This document shows, piece after piece, positions 41,351 to 54,244 of a stretch of 64,000 nt of DNA. The stretch is from Collinsella sp. (GTDB lineage: Bacteria; Actinomycetota; Coriobacteriia; Coriobacteriales; Coriobacteriaceae). The position numbers and the translations under genes are program-made. The stretch spans positions 46,057 through 110,056 of the forward strand of contig JAHYYI010000002.1 of assembly GCA_019425045.1 (NCBI GenBank), in the 5' to 3' direction. Below the pieces are notes generated by a model, which had not been told where the DNA came from, searched no databases, and was given only the letters and a program-made list of their open reading frames with translations. The first letter of the stretch is position 1. Each line of letters starts with the position of its first letter.

Positions 41351-42349
41351 TTATTCCTCGACCGGCGTGAGCACCATGACGGCGCGCGTATTGCTAAATG
41401 ACAGCGAGCGGCAGGTCACAAGCGTTACGACCTTGGTTGCCGAAGCGGCACGATCGGTGGCATCGCTCGCCACGGCAGAGGCACCGGCAAGCATCTCGGA
41501 CAGGTAATTCTTCAGTCCGTCATCGCCCTCAAAGTTGGGCGTGCGCGCCTTGGCATACGTGTCCTCGACCACCTTGGTCGCCAGTGGGCGCAACTTATAC
41601 GTCGCATCGCGCGTAATGTAGTACACGTATTCTATGCTGTCGAACGTCACCTGATCGGTCGTACCCGAAATCACGTTGAACATCGAACCGTCGTTCATGT
41701 GATGACCGTAAATCGTGGTCTGCTGATCCACCATGCCCGGCGCGGTGTCGTCGCTATCCAAGAAGATGGCTCCCGAGGCATTGGCGGTGCCGTCGAACAG
41801 CGTGTTGAGGTACTTGGAGTTGTTGTTGGTCTGTACCACGGGGTAGTTGATGTTGGTGCCGGGCGCGTAAATCCAACCCACAACCTCGGGATTTGTCTGG
41901 GCAAGCGCATTGAAGTCGATAATCGGCACGCCGCTGGCGTCCTTGTCGCTCACATATTGTTTTTCGATCTTTTGATACGACTCGCTCGCCTGCTTGTAGC
42001 CAATCTGCGCGTTGATAAAGATGGCGGCCGCAGCAACGATTAGGCCGATGCCAATGATGATGAGCAAGATGGGGATAACGGAGCGACGCTTTTTGCGCGG
42101 CGTCTCGGTATAGCTCGATGGCGCGGTATGCGCCGAAGAGCGAGGCGACTTCTTGGCCGTACTGTATGACGAAGGGCGATAAGCAGCAGGAGTATCCTGA
42201 CGGCGATGCTTCGCCGGCGTCACGGGGCGCGGCGCGCGCGGCTGCTGAGGAGAGGATGTCCGACCCTGCTGCGGCGCGCGGGCTGCTCCCGACGTGGCTG
42301 GATCGGGAATCCGAGAAGCCGAAAAACGCTTTCCCTGATAGTCGGACAT
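41351..42349 (-). CDS. srtB: Class B sortase
   Basis: A 332-residue transpeptidase that attaches surface proteins to the cell wall. A Pro/Ser/Arg-rich cytoplasmic N-terminus (about 90 residues) is followed by one membrane helix (VIPILLIIIGIGLIVAAAAI) and the sortase domain: NPEVVGWIYAPGTNINYPVV, TTIYGHHMNDGSMF with catalytic His, VVTLVTC with catalytic Cys (about residue 312), and the Arg in NTRAVMVL. ATG 42349. No substrate gene is adjacent. The long basic N-terminus is longer than usual. Confidence 0.93.
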   Translation of the reverse strand: MSDYQGKRFSASRIPDPATSGAARAPQQGRTSSPQQPRAPRPVTPAKHRRQDTPAAYRPSSYSTAKKSPRSSAHTAPSSYTETPRKKRRSVIPILLIIIGIGLIVAAAAIFINAQIGYKQASESYQKIEKQYVSDKDASGVPIIDFNALAQTNPEVVGWIYAPGTNINYPVVQTNNNSKYLNTLFDGTANASGAIFLDSDDTAPGMVDQQTTIYGHHMNDGSMFNVISGTTDQVTFDSIEYVYYITRDATYKLRPLATKVVEDTYAKARTPNFEGDDGLKNYLSEMLAGASAVASDATDRAASATKVVTLVTCRSLSFSNTRAVMVLTPVEE

Positions 42350-42385
42350 GGCTCTCCTTATGCTGCAATTGGACTGGCAGAGCGC

Positions 42386-42850
42386 TTAGGCGTCAGCCAT
42401 CTCCTGCTTCATCTTTTCGATAACCTTGCGGTACTCGGGGTCGCAGGCGCCCAGAATCTGCGTGGCGTAGATGGCAGCGTTCTTGGCACCGTTAATGGCC
42501 ACACAGGCAACGGGCACGCCCGAGGGCATCTGCACCATCGACAGCAGCGAGTCCATACCACCCAGATCGCTCGTCTTCATAGGCACGCCGATGACCGGCA
42601 GCGGCGTAAAGGCCGCCACGACACCGCCCAGGTGAGCAGCCTTGCCGGCAGCAGCGATAATCACCTTGATGCCGCGGTCAGCAGCAGTCGAGGCCCACTC
42701 ATGGACCTTCGCCGGCGTACGGTGCGCGCTTGCAATCACGAGCTCATAGGGCACGCCTAGCGCCTCGAGCTCGGCGGTGCAACCTTCCATAACGCCCAGA
42801 TCGGACTTGGAGCCCATGATGATCCCGACAACCGGCTTCTGATCTGCCAT
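42386..42850 (-). CDS. purE: N5-carboxyaminoimidazole ribonucleotide mutase
   Basis: PurE class I converts N5-CAIR to CAIR in purine synthesis. The 154-residue protein has GIIMGSKSDLGVM, ASAHRTP, IIAAAGKAAHLGGVVAA and GVPMKTSDLGGMDSLLS. The start is ATG 42850 with AGGAGG 10 bases upstream; TTG 42856 is an alternative only 4 bases away. It is separated from the other pur genes; no purK is adjacent. Confidence 0.96.
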   Translation of the reverse strand: MADQKPVVGIIMGSKSDLGVMEGCTAELEALGVPYELVIASAHRTPAKVHEWASTAADRGIKVIIAAAGKAAHLGGVVAAFTPLPVIGVPMKTSDLGGMDSLLSMVQMPSGVPVACVAINGAKNAAIYATQILGACDPEYRKVIEKMKQEMADA

Positions 42851-42945
42851 AAACAAAGACCTCCTGTTGAGAGCGGTGACGCGGCGAATCCGCGACCCTT
42901 AACTACTGAGAGTAGTATAGCTGCTCCCGTCCCTGCGGTCTTTGT

Positions 42946-43033
42946 GGCGCTTCGCGGGCGGGCCAGGCTTTATCTTCACTCCGGTTGCTTCGCAAAGTCG
43001 TTCAGATAAAGTCTGGCCCGCCCGCGAAGCGCC
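42946..43033. repeat. Nested 88-nt palindrome near purE
   Basis: A perfect 21-bp outer stem (42946-42966 with 43013-43033; GGCGCTTCGCGGGCGGGCCA) and an inner 8-bp stem CTTTATCT/AGATAAAG (42968-42975 with 43004-43011). Same design as 24211-24311. Confidence 0.85.
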
Positions 43034-43162
43034 CTGCGACCTACCGGGGATTGCCATGACGTACGTTGGCTGATTTGGTTTGGAATGAGATGTTGACGGT
43101 GGCTGATGGGCACAATTGGCCCGGATGCATTTCAAGATGCACCTAAATGTCTGTCTTTATCC

Positions 43163-43639
43163 TTATAGATTGTCCAGGTAGTCGTCGGCATCATAGGTAA
43201 GGCTGTAGGCTTTATTCAGGATGCGCACGAGCTCCTGGGCATCGTGCTCGCCGAGCGCTGAGAGTTGTTTCGAGAGCGATGCCACACTCTCGGCATTTTT
43301 TTTCGCCGCGAAATCACGGCCTTCCTCGGTGATGCTCACCAGCACACGCCGACGATCGTTTGGATCGGTCCTGCGCTGAACGTAACCCTTGCTCTCGAGT
43401 GAATCCAAGATATGCGACATGCGCGCACGGGAGAATTTCAGCTTCTTGGCAATCTCGGAGGGAATGACATCACCGTCAATACCCGATAGATACTGTAAAA
43501 CCGGTGTCTCGCCCACACTGGCGCCGCCGGCAGCACTCAAGGATCCCTTGGCAAGGGAACGTGAGTACACGATCAGTTTTCGAGCAACGTCATCGTAATC
43601 CACTGGGGATATTGTCCTTTGCAACTCTAGAAGGGCCAT
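43163..43639 (-). CDS. MarR-family transcriptional regulator
   Basis: A 158-residue winged-helix regulator. The DNA-binding helices are IPSEIAKKLKFSRARMSHIL, followed by the wing RRTDPNDRRRVLVSITEEG. Dimerisation helices lie at both ends. Regulated genes are unknown; the nearest downstream gene is purE, and the palindrome separates them. Confidence 0.9.
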   Translation of the reverse strand: MALLELQRTISPVDYDDVARKLIVYSRSLAKGSLSAAGGASVGETPVLQYLSGIDGDVIPSEIAKKLKFSRARMSHILDSLESKGYVQRRTDPNDRRRVLVSITEEGRDFAAKKNAESVASLSKQLSALGEHDAQELVRILNKAYSLTYDADDYLDNL

Positions 43640-43707
43640 AAAACCGTCATTTGCCGTACATTAGTTAACATTCGCAACAATTATTTATGATACCCCAACG
43701 CGGAAGT

Positions 43708-44034
43708 CTATTGCTCGTCCTTCTTGCGTCGCATAAGCTCCTCAACGTCGACACCCGCGGCCTCGAGCATACGCTCAACATTCTTTTTGGCGTTGGTCGT
43801 GCCAACCTTAAGCACAATCGAAAGCGGAGTGCCCACCACCAGGCACACGATGCCCGCGGGGACGCCCCAGCCGGGGCCGCCCTGCATACCCCACATCCCC
43901 ACCAAAAAGCCAATAGCCACGAGCGAATAGCCCAGGCGCAGCCAAACGTTGAGCCGCTGAATAGCATCGGTCTGCATCTTTGCCTCGCGGATCAAGTCGT
44001 CGCGCGAAAGGTCGTGTCCATGTTTCTCGTGCAT
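43708..44034 (-). CDS. Small two-helix membrane protein of unknown function
   Basis: A 108-residue protein. His/Asp-rich start (MHEKHGHDLSRDDL), amphipathic helix, two adjacent hydrophobic segments (SLVAIGFLVGMWGM and GVPAGIVCLVVGTPLSIVL), then a charged C-terminal helix ending MRRKKDEQ. The start is ATG 44034, set by GAGGAGG 5 bases upstream; longer frames to 44076 have no such site. No family recognised. Confidence 0.7.
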   Translation of the reverse strand: MHEKHGHDLSRDDLIREAKMQTDAIQRLNVWLRLGYSLVAIGFLVGMWGMQGGPGWGVPAGIVCLVVGTPLSIVLKVGTTNAKKNVERMLEAAGVDVEELMRRKKDEQ

Positions 44035-44177
44035 ATGGTCCTCCTCGTGCAAAGCGTGCATCATGTGCAAGTACATCGTTTTTCGAATACGTCATCTTTC
44101 AAGAGCAATATAGCGGGTGTCGTGTAGGCGATGGAGGTCGCTGGCCATATTGCCCTTGAAGGGCGGCGCAAAATCAG

Positions 44178-44207
44178 AAGGCCGTGCGGTTGAGGCCGCA
44201 CGGCCTT
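44178..44207 (-). terminator. Terminator-like hairpin after the mannose-family PTS operon
   Basis: A perfect 12-bp stem AAGGCCGTGCGG/CCGCACGGCCTT. The following minus-strand bases (CTGATTTTGC) give only a short T-run. Confidence 0.6.
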
Positions 44208-44229
44208 ACAGGGGGCCAGGGGATGATGA

Positions 44230-45057
44230 CTAGTAGCTCAGTGCCGGGTCGAAGAAGCCAATGAGAACGCCCACAAATGCGATCACAACGAGGATCAGCA
44301 TCATAACGATGGGGTTGACCTTCTTCTTGGTCATCATGTACCAGCAGAAGATGATGAAGATCATCGGCAGCAGGTGCGGATAGATGCCATCGAGCGTGTC
44401 CTGGAACTTACCGCCACCGGGCAGCACCAGGTTGGGGCTGCAGGTGATGGAGACCCAAGTTGCGCCCACGGCACCGATGACCATGGTACCGACCATCACG
44501 ATGGAATCACGCAGAGCCTTGGCCTTGGGGCCGACGAGGGCCTCGACCGCCTTGCCGCCGAGCTCATAGCCCTGGTTGTAGGCAAAGCGCATGCCAAGGA
44601 ACATGAGCAGGTTCCACACGACAATATAGAAGATGGCGCCGAGCGGGGAGCCGCCGGTCGAGAGACCGAGGGCGATACCGAGCAGGATCGGGATCAGGGT
44701 ACCGACGATCAGCGAGTCGCCAAGGCCGGCGAGCGGGCCCATGAGGCCGGCGCGGATGCCGTTGATGGCGTCGTCGTCGATGGCCTCGCCGTTTGCGCGA
44801 GCCTCCTCGAGGCCGGCGGTGACGCCGACAATCATGGTGCCGATCTGCGGCTCGGTGTTGAAGAACGCGGAGTAGGTCTGGAGGGCCTGCTTCTGCTCCT
44901 CGGGCGTGTCGTAGAGCTCCTCGACAATCGGAAGCATGGCGCACAGGTAACCGAAGGTCTGCATGTGCTCCTGCGAGAAGCAGGTCAGGTTGCCATAGGA
45001 CCAGTTACGGAACGACTTGGCAAGCGTTTTCTTAGAGAGCTTTTTCTTCTCTGCCAT
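44230..45057 (-). CDS. PTS mannose/fructose/sorbose family EIID
   Basis: A 275-residue membrane component (ManZ-like) that forms the sugar channel with EIIC. Motifs: LAKSFRNWSYGNLTCFSQEHMQ near the N-terminus is diagnostic in form (family NxxRxQxxGF region), plus AGLMGPLAGLGDSLIVGTL and C-terminal hydrophobic helices. ATG 45057 overlaps the EIIC stop by one base. Last gene of the operon. Confidence 0.93.
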   Translation of the reverse strand: MAEKKKLSKKTLAKSFRNWSYGNLTCFSQEHMQTFGYLCAMLPIVEELYDTPEEQKQALQTYSAFFNTEPQIGTMIVGVTAGLEEARANGEAIDDDAINGIRAGLMGPLAGLGDSLIVGTLIPILLGIALGLSTGGSPLGAIFYIVVWNLLMFLGMRFAYNQGYELGGKAVEALVGPKAKALRDSIVMVGTMVIGAVGATWVSITCSPNLVLPGGGKFQDTLDGIYPHLLPMIFIIFCWYMMTKKKVNPIVMMLILVVIAFVGVLIGFFDPALSY

Positions 45058-45914
45058 TAGATGTCCTCCTCTTCCTCATCATCTGAGCCCGAGGCGATAG
45101 CTGCCTTGGGAGCGTTTGCGAGGTCGATCTTGAGCGAAGCGATCTCATAGTTGATCAGGGCGAAGAAGCAGCCGATGCCGGCAGCGGCGATCAGGTTGCA
45201 GCCCATAACAGCGGACAGGGTGAAGCCGAAGAAGAACGTCAGGAAGTCCGTGGGCTTAGAGATGACCTGCTTGAGCAGGATGGCGATACCGACGGTAGGC
45301 AGCAGCGAGCCGACGGTAAACAGCGTCTTCATCGCGATGCCGTCCATGGGCATGTAGGTCTTCATGAGGTCGACCATGGCGGTGCCGCCCATGGTGATGA
45401 TGAACGTCGGGAGGAACGAGCAGACGATGTGACCGATCCAAGGCAGAACGTTGTTGACCAGGTAGAGCTTGTGGAGATCGCCCTTCTCGAGCCACTTCCA
45501 GCCCATGCCCTGCCACACCAGGTTGATGGTGGCGGTGCCATAGAAGAGCACAGTGCCGAGCGTGCCGACGGCGGCACCGAGGGATGCGGCCATGCCGGCA
45601 GCCTCAGCGGAGGCGGGATCGATGCCCGAGTTCTTGATGGCGAGGATCGCCAGCGGGATACCGATATAGGACACGGCGCGGACGTCAGCGGAGACGGTTC
45701 CGCCGGGGGTCACGAGAGCGATGTAGACAACCTGGATGGCAGCGCCGACGAGGATGCCCGTCTGCATATCGCCCATGATGATGCCGACGATGAGGCCGGC
45801 GACCAGAGGACGACCCAGAGTGTAGTTGCCGATCGTCGTGCCACCCATGCCAGGCAGTGATGCCAGGCAGGCGAACAGGCCGAACAGCGCGGCTTGGAAT
45901 GCATTGATTGCCAT
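45057..45914 (-). CDS. PTS mannose/fructose/sorbose family EIIC
   Basis: A 285-residue membrane protein (ManY-like) with about eight helices. Motifs: GRPLVAGLIVGIIMGDMQTG and VGAAIQVVYIALVTPGGTV, typical for the family. It ends in an acidic tail DDEEEEDI. Encoded between EIIB and EIID, the standard order. Confidence 0.93.
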   Translation of the reverse strand: MAINAFQAALFGLFACLASLPGMGGTTIGNYTLGRPLVAGLIVGIIMGDMQTGILVGAAIQVVYIALVTPGGTVSADVRAVSYIGIPLAILAIKNSGIDPASAEAAGMAASLGAAVGTLGTVLFYGTATINLVWQGMGWKWLEKGDLHKLYLVNNVLPWIGHIVCSFLPTFIITMGGTAMVDLMKTYMPMDGIAMKTLFTVGSLLPTVGIAILLKQVISKPTDFLTFFFGFTLSAVMGCNLIAAAGIGCFFALINYEIASLKIDLANAPKAAIASGSDDEEEEDI

Positions 45915-45986
45915 GCTTTCCCCTTTCTTTATTCCTCAGCCCCTTTCACCAAGGGCTGTAGATACCAAAATGCGGCTGGCGCCTAA

Positions 45987-46475
45987 CTAGAAGCCAAACT
46001 GACCGCGGAACTTGGGCCACTCACCGATGGACTTCTCCTTGATAAGGGCGAACTCGACCGTGTAGCCGGCGTTGGTGAGATCCTCGAGCGCCTGGGCCTC
46101 TTCCTGCGTGATCGACTGGTTGTTGCCGAGCTTGGTGGTGCCGGGACGATCGTTGCAGGGACCGACGATGATGCGGTCCATGCCGGGCTTAAAGCCAAAA
46201 TCGACGAGAAGTTCCTTCATGTCGAGCGGGTTCTTGGTGATCAGGAAGTACTTGGTGTCGGACTTGAGAACCTTCTCGGAGACCTCCTTAAAGTGCTCCT
46301 TGGTCCACACGAACGTCTTCTTGCCCGAGGCACTCTTGTAGGCCTCCTTGAGCACGGGGTTGGACGCTGCAGCGTCGTTGACGGCGATAAGACCGTCGCA
46401 GGGATACTCGAGGGCCCAACGGGTAACGGTCTGTCCATGGATCATACGGTCATCAATACGGATGAACGAAATCAT
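45987..46475 (-). CDS. PTS mannose/fructose/sorbose family EIIB
   Basis: A 162-residue cytoplasmic EIIB. The phosphorylated His is in RIDDRMIHGQT (about residue 13), followed by VTRWALEYPCDGLIAVND. Family-typical length. ATG 46475 with GAAAGGGAG upstream. Receives phosphate from the EIIA encoded just before it and passes it to the sugar entering through EIIC/EIID. Confidence 0.95.
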   Translation of the reverse strand: MISFIRIDDRMIHGQTVTRWALEYPCDGLIAVNDAAASNPVLKEAYKSASGKKTFVWTKEHFKEVSEKVLKSDTKYFLITKNPLDMKELLVDFGFKPGMDRIIVGPCNDRPGTTKLGNNQSITQEEAQALEDLTNAGYTVEFALIKEKSIGEWPKFRGQFGF

Positions 46476-46554
46476 GCGTTCTCCCTTTCTTTATCACCGG
46501 GGGTCTTTCCTCTTAACCCCCGCTCCATCACGAAAATTTGGGCGGATGCGCTGC

Positions 46555-46989
46555 CTAGATGTCGTCGTCCTCGTCGTCGGCGTCATCGGTCGGGACAACG
46601 AGCTCGGACATACCGTTCTTGCCCTCCTGCAGCATCATCTGCTTGAGGGAATCCAGGTCCATGGTGGCAAGCCCCATCATGGCGGTCATAGCCATGGGCA
46701 GATTCATACCGCCGAAGGCAATGGTGTGGGCGAGCAAACCCTTCTCGGCCAGCGTGTTCATGGCATTGGTGAGCGGCGATCCGCCCAGGATGTCACCAAG
46801 CAGGACAACCTCGTCATCGGCGGTAACGGGAGCGAGCATCGCCTTGACGTTCTCGACATACTCGTCAGCGCCCATGCCGTCCACGAGACTCGTCGACAAG
46901 ATGTTCGGGGCGTCATTGCCGAGCATCTTGAGGACACTGTGCAGTCCGGGAGCGAGCGTTCCGTGACTGACCATTACCAGATACCGCAT
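46555..46989 (-). CDS. PTS mannose family EIIA
   Basis: A 144-residue EIIA with the phospho-His in MVSHGTLAPGL (about residue 9) and LLGDILGGSPLTNAMN. It ends in an acidic tail DDADDEDDDI. The start is ATG 46989 with GAGGAG 6 bases upstream. First gene of the EIIA-EIIB-EIIC-EIID operon; EIIA and EIIB are separate proteins. The divergent GntR gene is the likely regulator. Confidence 0.93.
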   Translation of the reverse strand: MRYLVMVSHGTLAPGLHSVLKMLGNDAPNILSTSLVDGMGADEYVENVKAMLAPVTADDEVVLLGDILGGSPLTNAMNTLAEKGLLAHTIAFGGMNLPMAMTAMMGLATMDLDSLKQMMLQEGKNGMSELVVPTDDADDEDDDI

Positions 46990-47078
46990 GCGGTCTCCTC
47001 TCGACCTGCCGTGTGTCGCACGGCTTTGCTTTTTGCTGAGATTATTGTTGCGCCGGGGCATGTTCGGTACAAGAAAAA

Positions 47079-47095
47079 AGTTGCGAACGGCAACT
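47079..47095 (-). promoter_or_regulatory. Leader hairpin with T-run before the PTS operon
   Basis: On the minus strand AGTTGC-CGTTC-GCAACT is followed by TTTTT, like a short terminator, about 90 bases before the EIIA start. The word ATAGTTGC occurs again 24 bases upstream. It could be an attenuator or a regulator site. Confidence 0.45.
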
Positions 47096-47297
47096 ATTCA
47101 TCGGTTAACGGTAGCAACTATTTTTGTGCCTAAATTATTTTTTCTTCTAATTATTTTTAAAATAGCAGGTAGATTGCCTGATAAATGTTTTATGTTCCTT
47201 ATGCACCATACATACCAGCAAGAATCGGGCCTGGCATCTCCGGTTTGCCCCGCAGTGTCAGACCATGTCACGTACGCCCACGACATGGAGGTACCCC

Positions 47298-48080
47298 ATG
47301 GATATGATCTCGTTTCTCGCCTCCGAACCCTTCGACCGCAGCGGTGATACGCCGCTCTATGTCCAGCTTAAACATCGAATCGCTCTGCTTATCGCCAGCC
47401 AGGCGTTCGACACCAAGACGCCGCTGCCACGCGAGCTCGAAATCTGTGAGCGGCTGGAGTTATCGCGCGCGACCGTGCGCCGTTGCTTCCAAGATCTCGT
47501 CATCGAGGGGCGCGTGGTGCGCAAGCGCGGCCAGGGCACGTTCATCAAGCCCCAAACTTCAGCACCCGGCATCGACCTGGCCCTGAATTTCAGCGCGCGG
47601 ATGCGCGAAGCGGGACGGGTTCCGAGCTCGCAGATTCTCGCCTTTTCAAGCATACCGGCCGTCCGCGGCATCGCCTCCGGGCTCAAAGTGCCCGAAGGGA
47701 CACCCGTCTGGGAGATTCGCCGCCTGCGTCTCGCCAACGACAAACCCATGGAGCTCAACTACGTCTATATCCCCGTGTCACTTTGCCCCGAGCTCACGCG
47801 CAAAGACGTGGATGGCTCGCTCTACGCCTACATCGCGGAAAAGACCGGCATCCTGCCCGCAAGCGTCGATGCCGTCTACGAGACGGTCAACCTCGACAAG
47901 CATGAGGCGCGTCTTTTGGGACAGAACACCGGTAAGGCGGCGATGCGCATCGTGCGTTCGACCTACGACAAGACGGGAACCCCGTTCGAGGTGGGCGTGC
48001 TCATCAGCTGCGACGGTCAGGCAAAGCTGCACGTGCACATCGCCGCCGACAAAACAACCTTCACCGCCACAGCCCAATAA
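47298..48080 (+). CDS. GntR-family transcriptional regulator with UTRA domain
   Basis: A 260-residue regulator. The N-terminal winged helix (about 10-80) includes PLPRELEICERLELSRATVR and GRVVRKRGQGTFI; the C-terminal UTRA effector domain (about 95-245) includes VPEGTPVWEIRRLRLAND and PMELNYVYIP. Such proteins sense sugar phosphates. The start is ATG 47298 with GGAGGT 5 bases upstream. Divergent from the PTS operon over a 308-base AT-rich gap, so it probably controls it. Confidence 0.9.
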   Translation: MDMISFLASEPFDRSGDTPLYVQLKHRIALLIASQAFDTKTPLPRELEICERLELSRATVRRCFQDLVIEGRVVRKRGQGTFIKPQTSAPGIDLALNFSARMREAGRVPSSQILAFSSIPAVRGIASGLKVPEGTPVWEIRRLRLANDKPMELNYVYIPVSLCPELTRKDVDGSLYAYIAEKTGILPASVDAVYETVNLDKHEARLLGQNTGKAAMRIVRSTYDKTGTPFEVGVLISCDGQAKLHVHIAADKTTFTATAQ

Positions 48081-48089
48081 ATCCAAAAC

Positions 48090-48125
48090 GTGGGCGCCGT
48101 CGTTCAAACGAACGACGGCGCCCAC
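48090..48125 (+). terminator. Terminator after the GntR gene
   Basis: GGGCGCCGTCGTT and AACGACGGCGCCC form a perfect stem with a short loop; T-rich sequence follows after ACAC. Confidence 0.7.
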
Positions 48126-48198
48126 ACTCATTTTCTATTCAGCCCTAGTCATCGCACAAAGCCCCTTCGGCAGTACACGGTGCAACCGAGTCACCGTA

Positions 48199-48283
48199 GG
48201 CCGGGGCGGGAGGCGGTCCTTTCTCTCGGAAAACTTCGCGAAGCCCAGTTTCCGAGAGAAAGTGTCCGGCTGCCGCCCCGGCC
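48199..48283. repeat. Nested 85-nt palindrome before the end of carB
   Basis: Outer 11-bp stem GGCCGGGGCGG/CCGCCCCGGCC (48199-48209 with 48273-48283). Inner stem CTTTCTCTCGGAAA...T with AGTTTCCGAGAGAAAG (48219-48235 with 48247-48262, one bulged A). Same design as the palindromes at 24.2 and 42.9 kb. Confidence 0.8.
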
Positions 48284-48295
48284 GACCAGGTCACA

Positions 48296-51610
<3,315 letters not shown>

Positions 51611-51611
51611 G

Positions 51612-53051
51612 TTAGTTCTCCTCGGTCGCAGCGTTCTCGGACTCGGCGAAATTCCAGCCGGCGAGGCGGTCCTTCGCGGTGTCGATGTCCAGGTAGTTCT
51701 CCTCGCCGTCCATGAGTCGCGTAAAGGCGGTAAAGAGATAGTGGGCATCGGTGGGGCCAGGCGAAGCCTCGGGGTGGTACTGGACCGAGAAACACGGGGC
51801 GTCGAGCAGCTGGATGCCCTCGGCGGTGCCGTCGTTGAGGTTCACATGTGTCAGGCGAATGCGACCAAAGCGCTCGTTCATCACGACCGGCGCGATGCCG
51901 CGACGCACCCAGGCGCGCAGGTCACCGTCGGCCGCATGCTCGGTTTCGCCGCCGGAAAGCTCCGGAATCAGTTTGCCCAGACTGGGGAACAGCAGGCCAA
52001 AGCCGTGGTTTTGCGCGGTGATCTCCACGCGACGGCTCACCAGATTCATAACCGGCTGGTTACCGCCACGGTGACCGAATTTAAGCTTTTCCATTTGGGC
52101 GCCGCAGGCCAGGCTGATCATCTGGTGACCGAGGCAAATGCCAAAGACCGGCACCTTGCCGATCAGCTGCTGTACCTGCTCATAGGTCTCCACCACGGCA
52201 TCGGGGTCGCCGGGGCCGTTGGACAAAAAGACGCCATCGGGATTCATGTCGAGCACCTGCTGGGCGGGCGTATCCCACGGCACGACGGTGAGATCGCAGC
52301 CGGCACGGACCAGGCCCTCCAGAATACCGCGCTTCACACCGCAGTCGTAGGCGACCACTTTGTGACGGGCAGGAGCGGCAGCCGCAAGCGCAAAGTCATG
52401 CGTGGCAGGCAGGTCGGCGGCCACAAACTCGTGAGGCGCGGGGCAACTTACGGTCTTGACCAGGTTCTCGCCTACCAGCGTGGGCGCAGCGGACAAGCGC
52501 TCGGCAAGCTCGTCGACGTCGAAGATCTCGGTCGAGATAATGCCCATCTTGGAACCATTGTCGCGCAGATGGCGCACCAGAGCGCGGGTGTCGATACCCT
52601 CGATAGCGACGATGCCGTGAGCGCGCAGGTACTCCGGCACGCTGACGGCCGAGCGCCAGTTAGAAGGCGTGGCGCACATATCGCGAACGATCATGCCGCG
52701 CATAGCCGGAGCGCTCGCAGGGCGCACGGCGTCGCCGGGGAAGGCCGACTGGACATCGGTCTCGTCGATACCGTAATTGCCGATCTGCGGATAGGTCATG
52801 GTTACAATTTGGCCGGCATAACTCGGGTCGGTCATGACCTCAAAGTAGCCCTCGAGCGAGGTGTTGAAGCAGACTTCGCCGGTCGCGGTGCCCTCGGCGC
52901 CGCATGCACGTCCATAAAAAATGGTCCCATCCTCAAGATACAGGATACAGGGACCGCAGGTGCCCTTGCTGGTTTTGGCCAGCATACGCTGGCAAAGCTC
53001 GCTGGGCGCGAAGGTGCGGGCGGCGGCGCCCGCGGTATGGTTGTTCGCCAT
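51612..53051 (-). CDS. carA: Carbamoyl-phosphate synthase small subunit (glutaminase)
   Basis: CarA supplies ammonia from glutamine. The 479-residue protein has the N-terminal CPSase domain ([35 protein letters not shown]) and a C-terminal class I glutaminase with FGICLGHQM nucleophile and YHPEASPGP. It is about 100 residues longer than E. coli CarA, with an extended inter-domain linker and C-terminal tail. ATG 53051 with AAGGAG. The AT-rich gap upstream (53100-53210) may hold regulator sites, as TGCATAATGATTATT resembles an arginine box, but I cannot confirm it. Confidence 0.96.
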   Translation of the reverse strand: MANNHTAGAAARTFAPSELCQRMLAKTSKGTCGPCILYLEDGTIFYGRACGAEGTATGEVCFNTSLEGYFEVMTDPSYAGQIVTMTYPQIGNYGIDETDVQSAFPGDAVRPASAPAMRGMIVRDMCATPSNWRSAVSVPEYLRAHGIVAIEGIDTRALVRHLRDNGSKMGIISTEIFDVDELAERLSAAPTLVGENLVKTVSCPAPHEFVAADLPATHDFALAAAAPARHKVVAYDCGVKRGILEGLVRAGCDLTVVPWDTPAQQVLDMNPDGVFLSNGPGDPDAVVETYEQVQQLIGKVPVFGICLGHQMISLACGAQMEKLKFGHRGGNQPVMNLVSRRVEITAQNHGFGLLFPSLGKLIPELSGGETEHAADGDLRAWVRRGIAPVVMNERFGRIRLTHVNLNDGTAEGIQLLDAPCFSVQYHPEASPGPTDAHYLFTAFTRLMDGEENYLDIDTAKDRLAGWNFAESENAATEEN

Positions 53052-53216
53052 AATTCTCCTTCCCGGTCTCACAGGACCGGCTTAAAGGTGTGTAGTTAGG
53101 CCTCGCGGTATTGTAACCGCAAGCATGCCTCATGGCGTTAATTTCATCGAAATGTTTACGAAATGATAATTATGACTTTCTATGCATAATGATTATTTAA
53201 TCCCCGTCCCAGAAAA

Positions 53217-53258
53217 ATTATCCCGCGTGGGCTTGCGGCTCACGCGGGATAATGGCCT
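53217..53258 (-). terminator. Terminator after the membrane protein gene at 53260
   Basis: ATTATCCCGCGTG and CACGCGGGATAAT form a long perfect stem, followed on the minus strand by TTTTT. The stem is usable in both directions. Confidence 0.85.
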
Positions 53259-53259
53259 C

Positions 53260-54225
53260 TTACTTTTGCTTGTCCTGTTCCAGCAGATCGGACGGTGAGC
53301 GATCGGGCTTGCCGCCGCGGAAAATCTCGCGGCCATGCAGACGATGCTCCAGGTCACGTTCGGCCTTTTCCTCGTCAATCTTGGTCTGGCTCACCACCGG
53401 GTCCTCGATCAGCGACGAAACCGAGTTCACCTGTTTTTGAATGCGCTCGGCAATGGTGTCGTCCATGCTTACGATGCGCATCTTCCAGTCGATACTCGTG
53501 GCGTTGGATGAGCTCTTGGTCCACACAAACGTCAAAATGGCGCTCTGATGACCCCGCGCGGGAAACATGCCAAAGAAGGAATCGTGCTGAATGTTGCTAT
53601 CCTCGTCGATATAGGCGTGAACGTTATACACCACGCGGTCGATCTTATCGTTGAGCAGCGCGTTGGTCGCAAGCGCAGCGGCCTGAATCTGCCCGTTGGA
53701 CAGCAGCTCGAGCTCGTTGGCAGACGATGTGTCCAACACCGTCACCTCGACCGTGCCCGTACGCTCATCAGCTTCATCGACGGTAAAGTCGAGCGGGAAC
53801 TGCGTAAAGCCGTTGCCCCACTCAAGGCCGCCCTTCAGCGCCGTCGAAACGGTATCCACCGAAACGCTCTCGGACAGGTTGGCGGTGTTCAGGCGTCGCA
53901 TCACGCCGTAGCCAATCTGCATGCCCACAATCAGCACCAAGATGCCAATGACCACGGCCATGGCAGTCTTCGTAATGGTATGGCTCACCTGCGAGCCCGA
54001 AGGGTCGTCCTCGGACAGCGGGTCGATATGTTTTGCCTGGCTCGCGCGGTCCTCGCTGCGCAGCTGCGCTAGCGCCGCTTTGTCACCGCGCTTGGCCGCA
54101 GCCTCCTTCTCACGCATGCGCTCGGTGCGCTTTTTGGCAAGCGTGGGATCCAAGACACCGGATGCATCGATTTCGGAGAATAACTCCGTCACTTCTTCCG
54201 GAGTCAAAGGGTTCTTGTCAGCCAT
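53260..54225 (-). CDS. Single-pass membrane protein of unknown function
   Basis: A 321-residue protein. An acidic/basic cytoplasmic N-terminus (about 85 residues, begins LTPEEVTELFSEIDASG) is followed by one membrane helix (AMAVVIGILVLIVGMQIGYGV) and an extracytoplasmic domain of about 215 residues ending in charged helices. No conserved enzyme motif recognised. ATG 54225. It follows the ABC exporter by 19 bases, so it is cotranscribed and may be an accessory or an unrelated surface protein. Confidence 0.7.
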   Translation of the reverse strand: MADKNPLTPEEVTELFSEIDASGVLDPTLAKKRTERMREKEAAAKRGDKAALAQLRSEDRASQAKHIDPLSEDDPSGSQVSHTITKTAMAVVIGILVLIVGMQIGYGVMRRLNTANLSESVSVDTVSTALKGGLEWGNGFTQFPLDFTVDEADERTGTVEVTVLDTSSANELELLSNGQIQAAALATNALLNDKIDRVVYNVHAYIDEDSNIQHDSFFGMFPARGHQSAILTFVWTKSSSNATSIDWKMRIVSMDDTIAERIQKQVNSVSSLIEDPVVSQTKIDEEKAERDLEHRLHGREIFRGGKPDRSPSDLLEQDKQK

Positions 54226-54244
54226 AAACTTCCTGTCATATCAA

